Part shown: one piece after another, positions 5,227-6,140 of the stretch
Layout of the letters: every line of letters begins with the position of its first letter
Numbering within the stretch: the stretch's first letter is position 1
DNA from: Nitrososphaeraceae archaeon
Lineage (GTDB): Archaea > Thermoproteota > Nitrososphaeria > Nitrososphaerales > Nitrososphaeraceae
Direction of reading: 5' to 3'
NCBI GenBank assembly: GCA_025936955.1
Contig: JAICSL010000115.1
Span: forward strand, 1 to 6,140
DNA length: 6,140 bases
The notes under the pieces: model-generated
Databases searched by the model: none
What the model was told of the DNA's origin: nothing
The model's input: the letters and a program-made list of their open reading frames with translations, nothing else
Translations under genes and position numbers: made by a program

Positions 5227-6140
5227 TTATTCCTTTTTGGATCTCCTTGGTGGTTTTGCCCTTGGCTTTCCAAAGTCATAAGTATGTCCGGTCCCTCGGT
5301 AGAACTTTGGCCTTACGGGGTTTCCTTGAGTCTCACCCTTCTTTGTAATGGCCAATCCTGCTAGCAATTCTGTAATTAACCTATTTGCTAGACCAGAAGT
5401 AATTCCACCATTATACGAGCTTTGATCGCTGACATCGTAATTTGGTGCAACTTCGACTAAATCAAATGCAAATTTATCTGGATCAAAGGAAGTAGATAAT
5501 AGTCGCATTAATTTCATACCCTCTCTGGAGGTCAATCCGTTTGGTTCTGGCTCACCTGTTCCAGGAGCATATGCTGGATCAAAGGTATCAATATCCCAGC
5601 TTACGTAAACTGCATCTACATTATCATTAGCTCTGTCTGCTGCCTCCTTTGCAATTTGATCAATCCCTAGCTCTTCTACGTCGAGCATGGTAAACCATTG
5701 AAAATCTTGATCTGCCATCCATTTGTAAAGGTCGGGTCCTGGCCAGTAGCCATGAGGCCCAATCAATGTGTAGTTTTTACCCTTAAGGCAGCCTAATTCC
5801 ATAATTCTTCTAATGTGTGCCCCATGGTCATATTTGAAACCACAAAGTCCCTGAGGAGCACAGTCAGCATGAGTATCAATATGTATCATACCGATATTCT
5901 TATATTTTTTGGCAAAAGCTCGAACGTTCGCAAAGGTAACTGAGTGGTCGCCTCCAAGAATTATCGGAATTCCATCTATATCAAGGACTTCCTTTACTTT
6001 ATCTGTCATTCTTCGGAGCGACTCTACAACATCTCCAGGAGAAACAACTACATCGCCATAATCTACCGTTCTAAAAACTCCAAACGGATCCATACCGGTC
6101 TCAATATTGAAGTGTTCATACGGAGGAGATGGCACAGTTG
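5227..6140 (-). CDS. Ureohydrolase family enzyme (agmatinase-like, possibly guanidine hydrolase), 5'-truncated
   Basis: A dinuclear-metal amidinohydrolase of the arginase/agmatinase superfamily that hydrolyses a guanidino substrate to urea plus an amine or ammonia. Numbering from the internal GTG at 6133-6135, metal ligands are all present: His64 in GGDHS, Asp87, His89 and Asp91 in HIDTHAD, Asp181 and Asp183 in SWDIDTFDP. Also kept are DHGAHIRR (103-110), PGTGEPEPNGLTSREG (191-206) and DLVEVAP (225-231). The frame is open to the window edge, and about 50-70 residues with the GARFGP-type N-terminus are missing, so the GTG is unlikely to be the true start. GPHGYWPGPDLYKWMADQ (127-144) has the GYWP and following Trp pattern that I associate with the nickel-dependent guanidine hydrolase branch rather than classic SpeB. 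Substrate remains unproven: agmatine, guanidinobutyrate or guanidine. The end (265-302) is an unusual basic, Pro-rich tail. It is the upstream gene of an operon with the UreA-like protein. Confidence 0.9.
   Translation of the reverse strand, partial: TVPSPPYEHFNIETGMDPFGVFRTVDYGDVVVSPGDVVESLRRMTDKVKEVLDIDGIPIILGGDHSVTFANVRAFAKKYKNIGMIHIDTHADCAPQGLCGFKYDHGAHIRRIMELGCLKGKNYTLIGPHGYWPGPDLYKWMADQDFQWFTMLDVEELGIDQIAKEAADRANDNVDAVYVSWDIDTFDPAYAPGTGEPEPNGLTSREGMKLMRLLSTSFDPDKFAFDLVEVAPNYDVSDQSSYNGGITSGLANRLITELLAGLAITKKGETQGNPVRPKFYRGTGHTYDFGKPRAKPPRRSKKE

Overview
The window looks like ammonia-oxidising archaeal DNA of the Nitrososphaera / Nitrosocosmicus kind. The reasons are a group II chaperonin (thermosome), low GC, archaeal TATA-type promoters with little or no leader instead of Shine-Dalgarno starts, urea and guanidino-nitrogen genes, and a helix-turn-helix/coiled-coil protein family that I recall as multicopy in Nitrososphaerales. 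The placement rests on protein character, not on a marker gene or a search.

Layout from left to right. (1) Bases 1-740, plus strand: the 3' part of ureD, a urease nickel-insertion protein; its 5' end lies outside the window. (2) Bases 917-2737, plus strand: a TATA promoter preceded by direct repeats, then a divergent thermosome subunit that starts at a leaderless GTG and ends in a histidine-rich tail instead of the usual Gly/Met-rich one. (3) Bases 2738-3197: no confident gene, with a possible 34-residue single-pass membrane peptide on the minus strand. (4) Bases 3198-4054, minus strand: one helix-turn-helix gene broken by two frameshifts, which looks like unrelated ORFs unless the three frames are joined; its promoter at about 4092 looks intact. 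(5) Bases 4085-4803: long non-coding stretch holding seven copies of TGACG at an exact 11-bp period (4250-4326), followed by an AT-rich 14-bp palindrome. (6) Bases 4804-6140, minus strand: a two-gene operon of a nickel/manganese ureohydrolase (agmatinase family, with a GYWP signature suggesting the guanidine-hydrolase branch; 5' end outside the window) and, 3 bp downstream, a divergent paralogue of the urease gamma subunit.

How they may fit together (inference): a ureohydrolase releases urea, urease (with UreD) splits it to ammonia, and ammonia feeds ammonia oxidation. Urease needs nickel and guanidine hydrolases are nickel enzymes, so a chaperonin with a histidine-rich, potentially metal-binding tail beside ureD, and a urease-gamma-like protein in the ureohydrolase operon, are the most interesting points. 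The TGACG array is the strongest unexplained non-coding signal.
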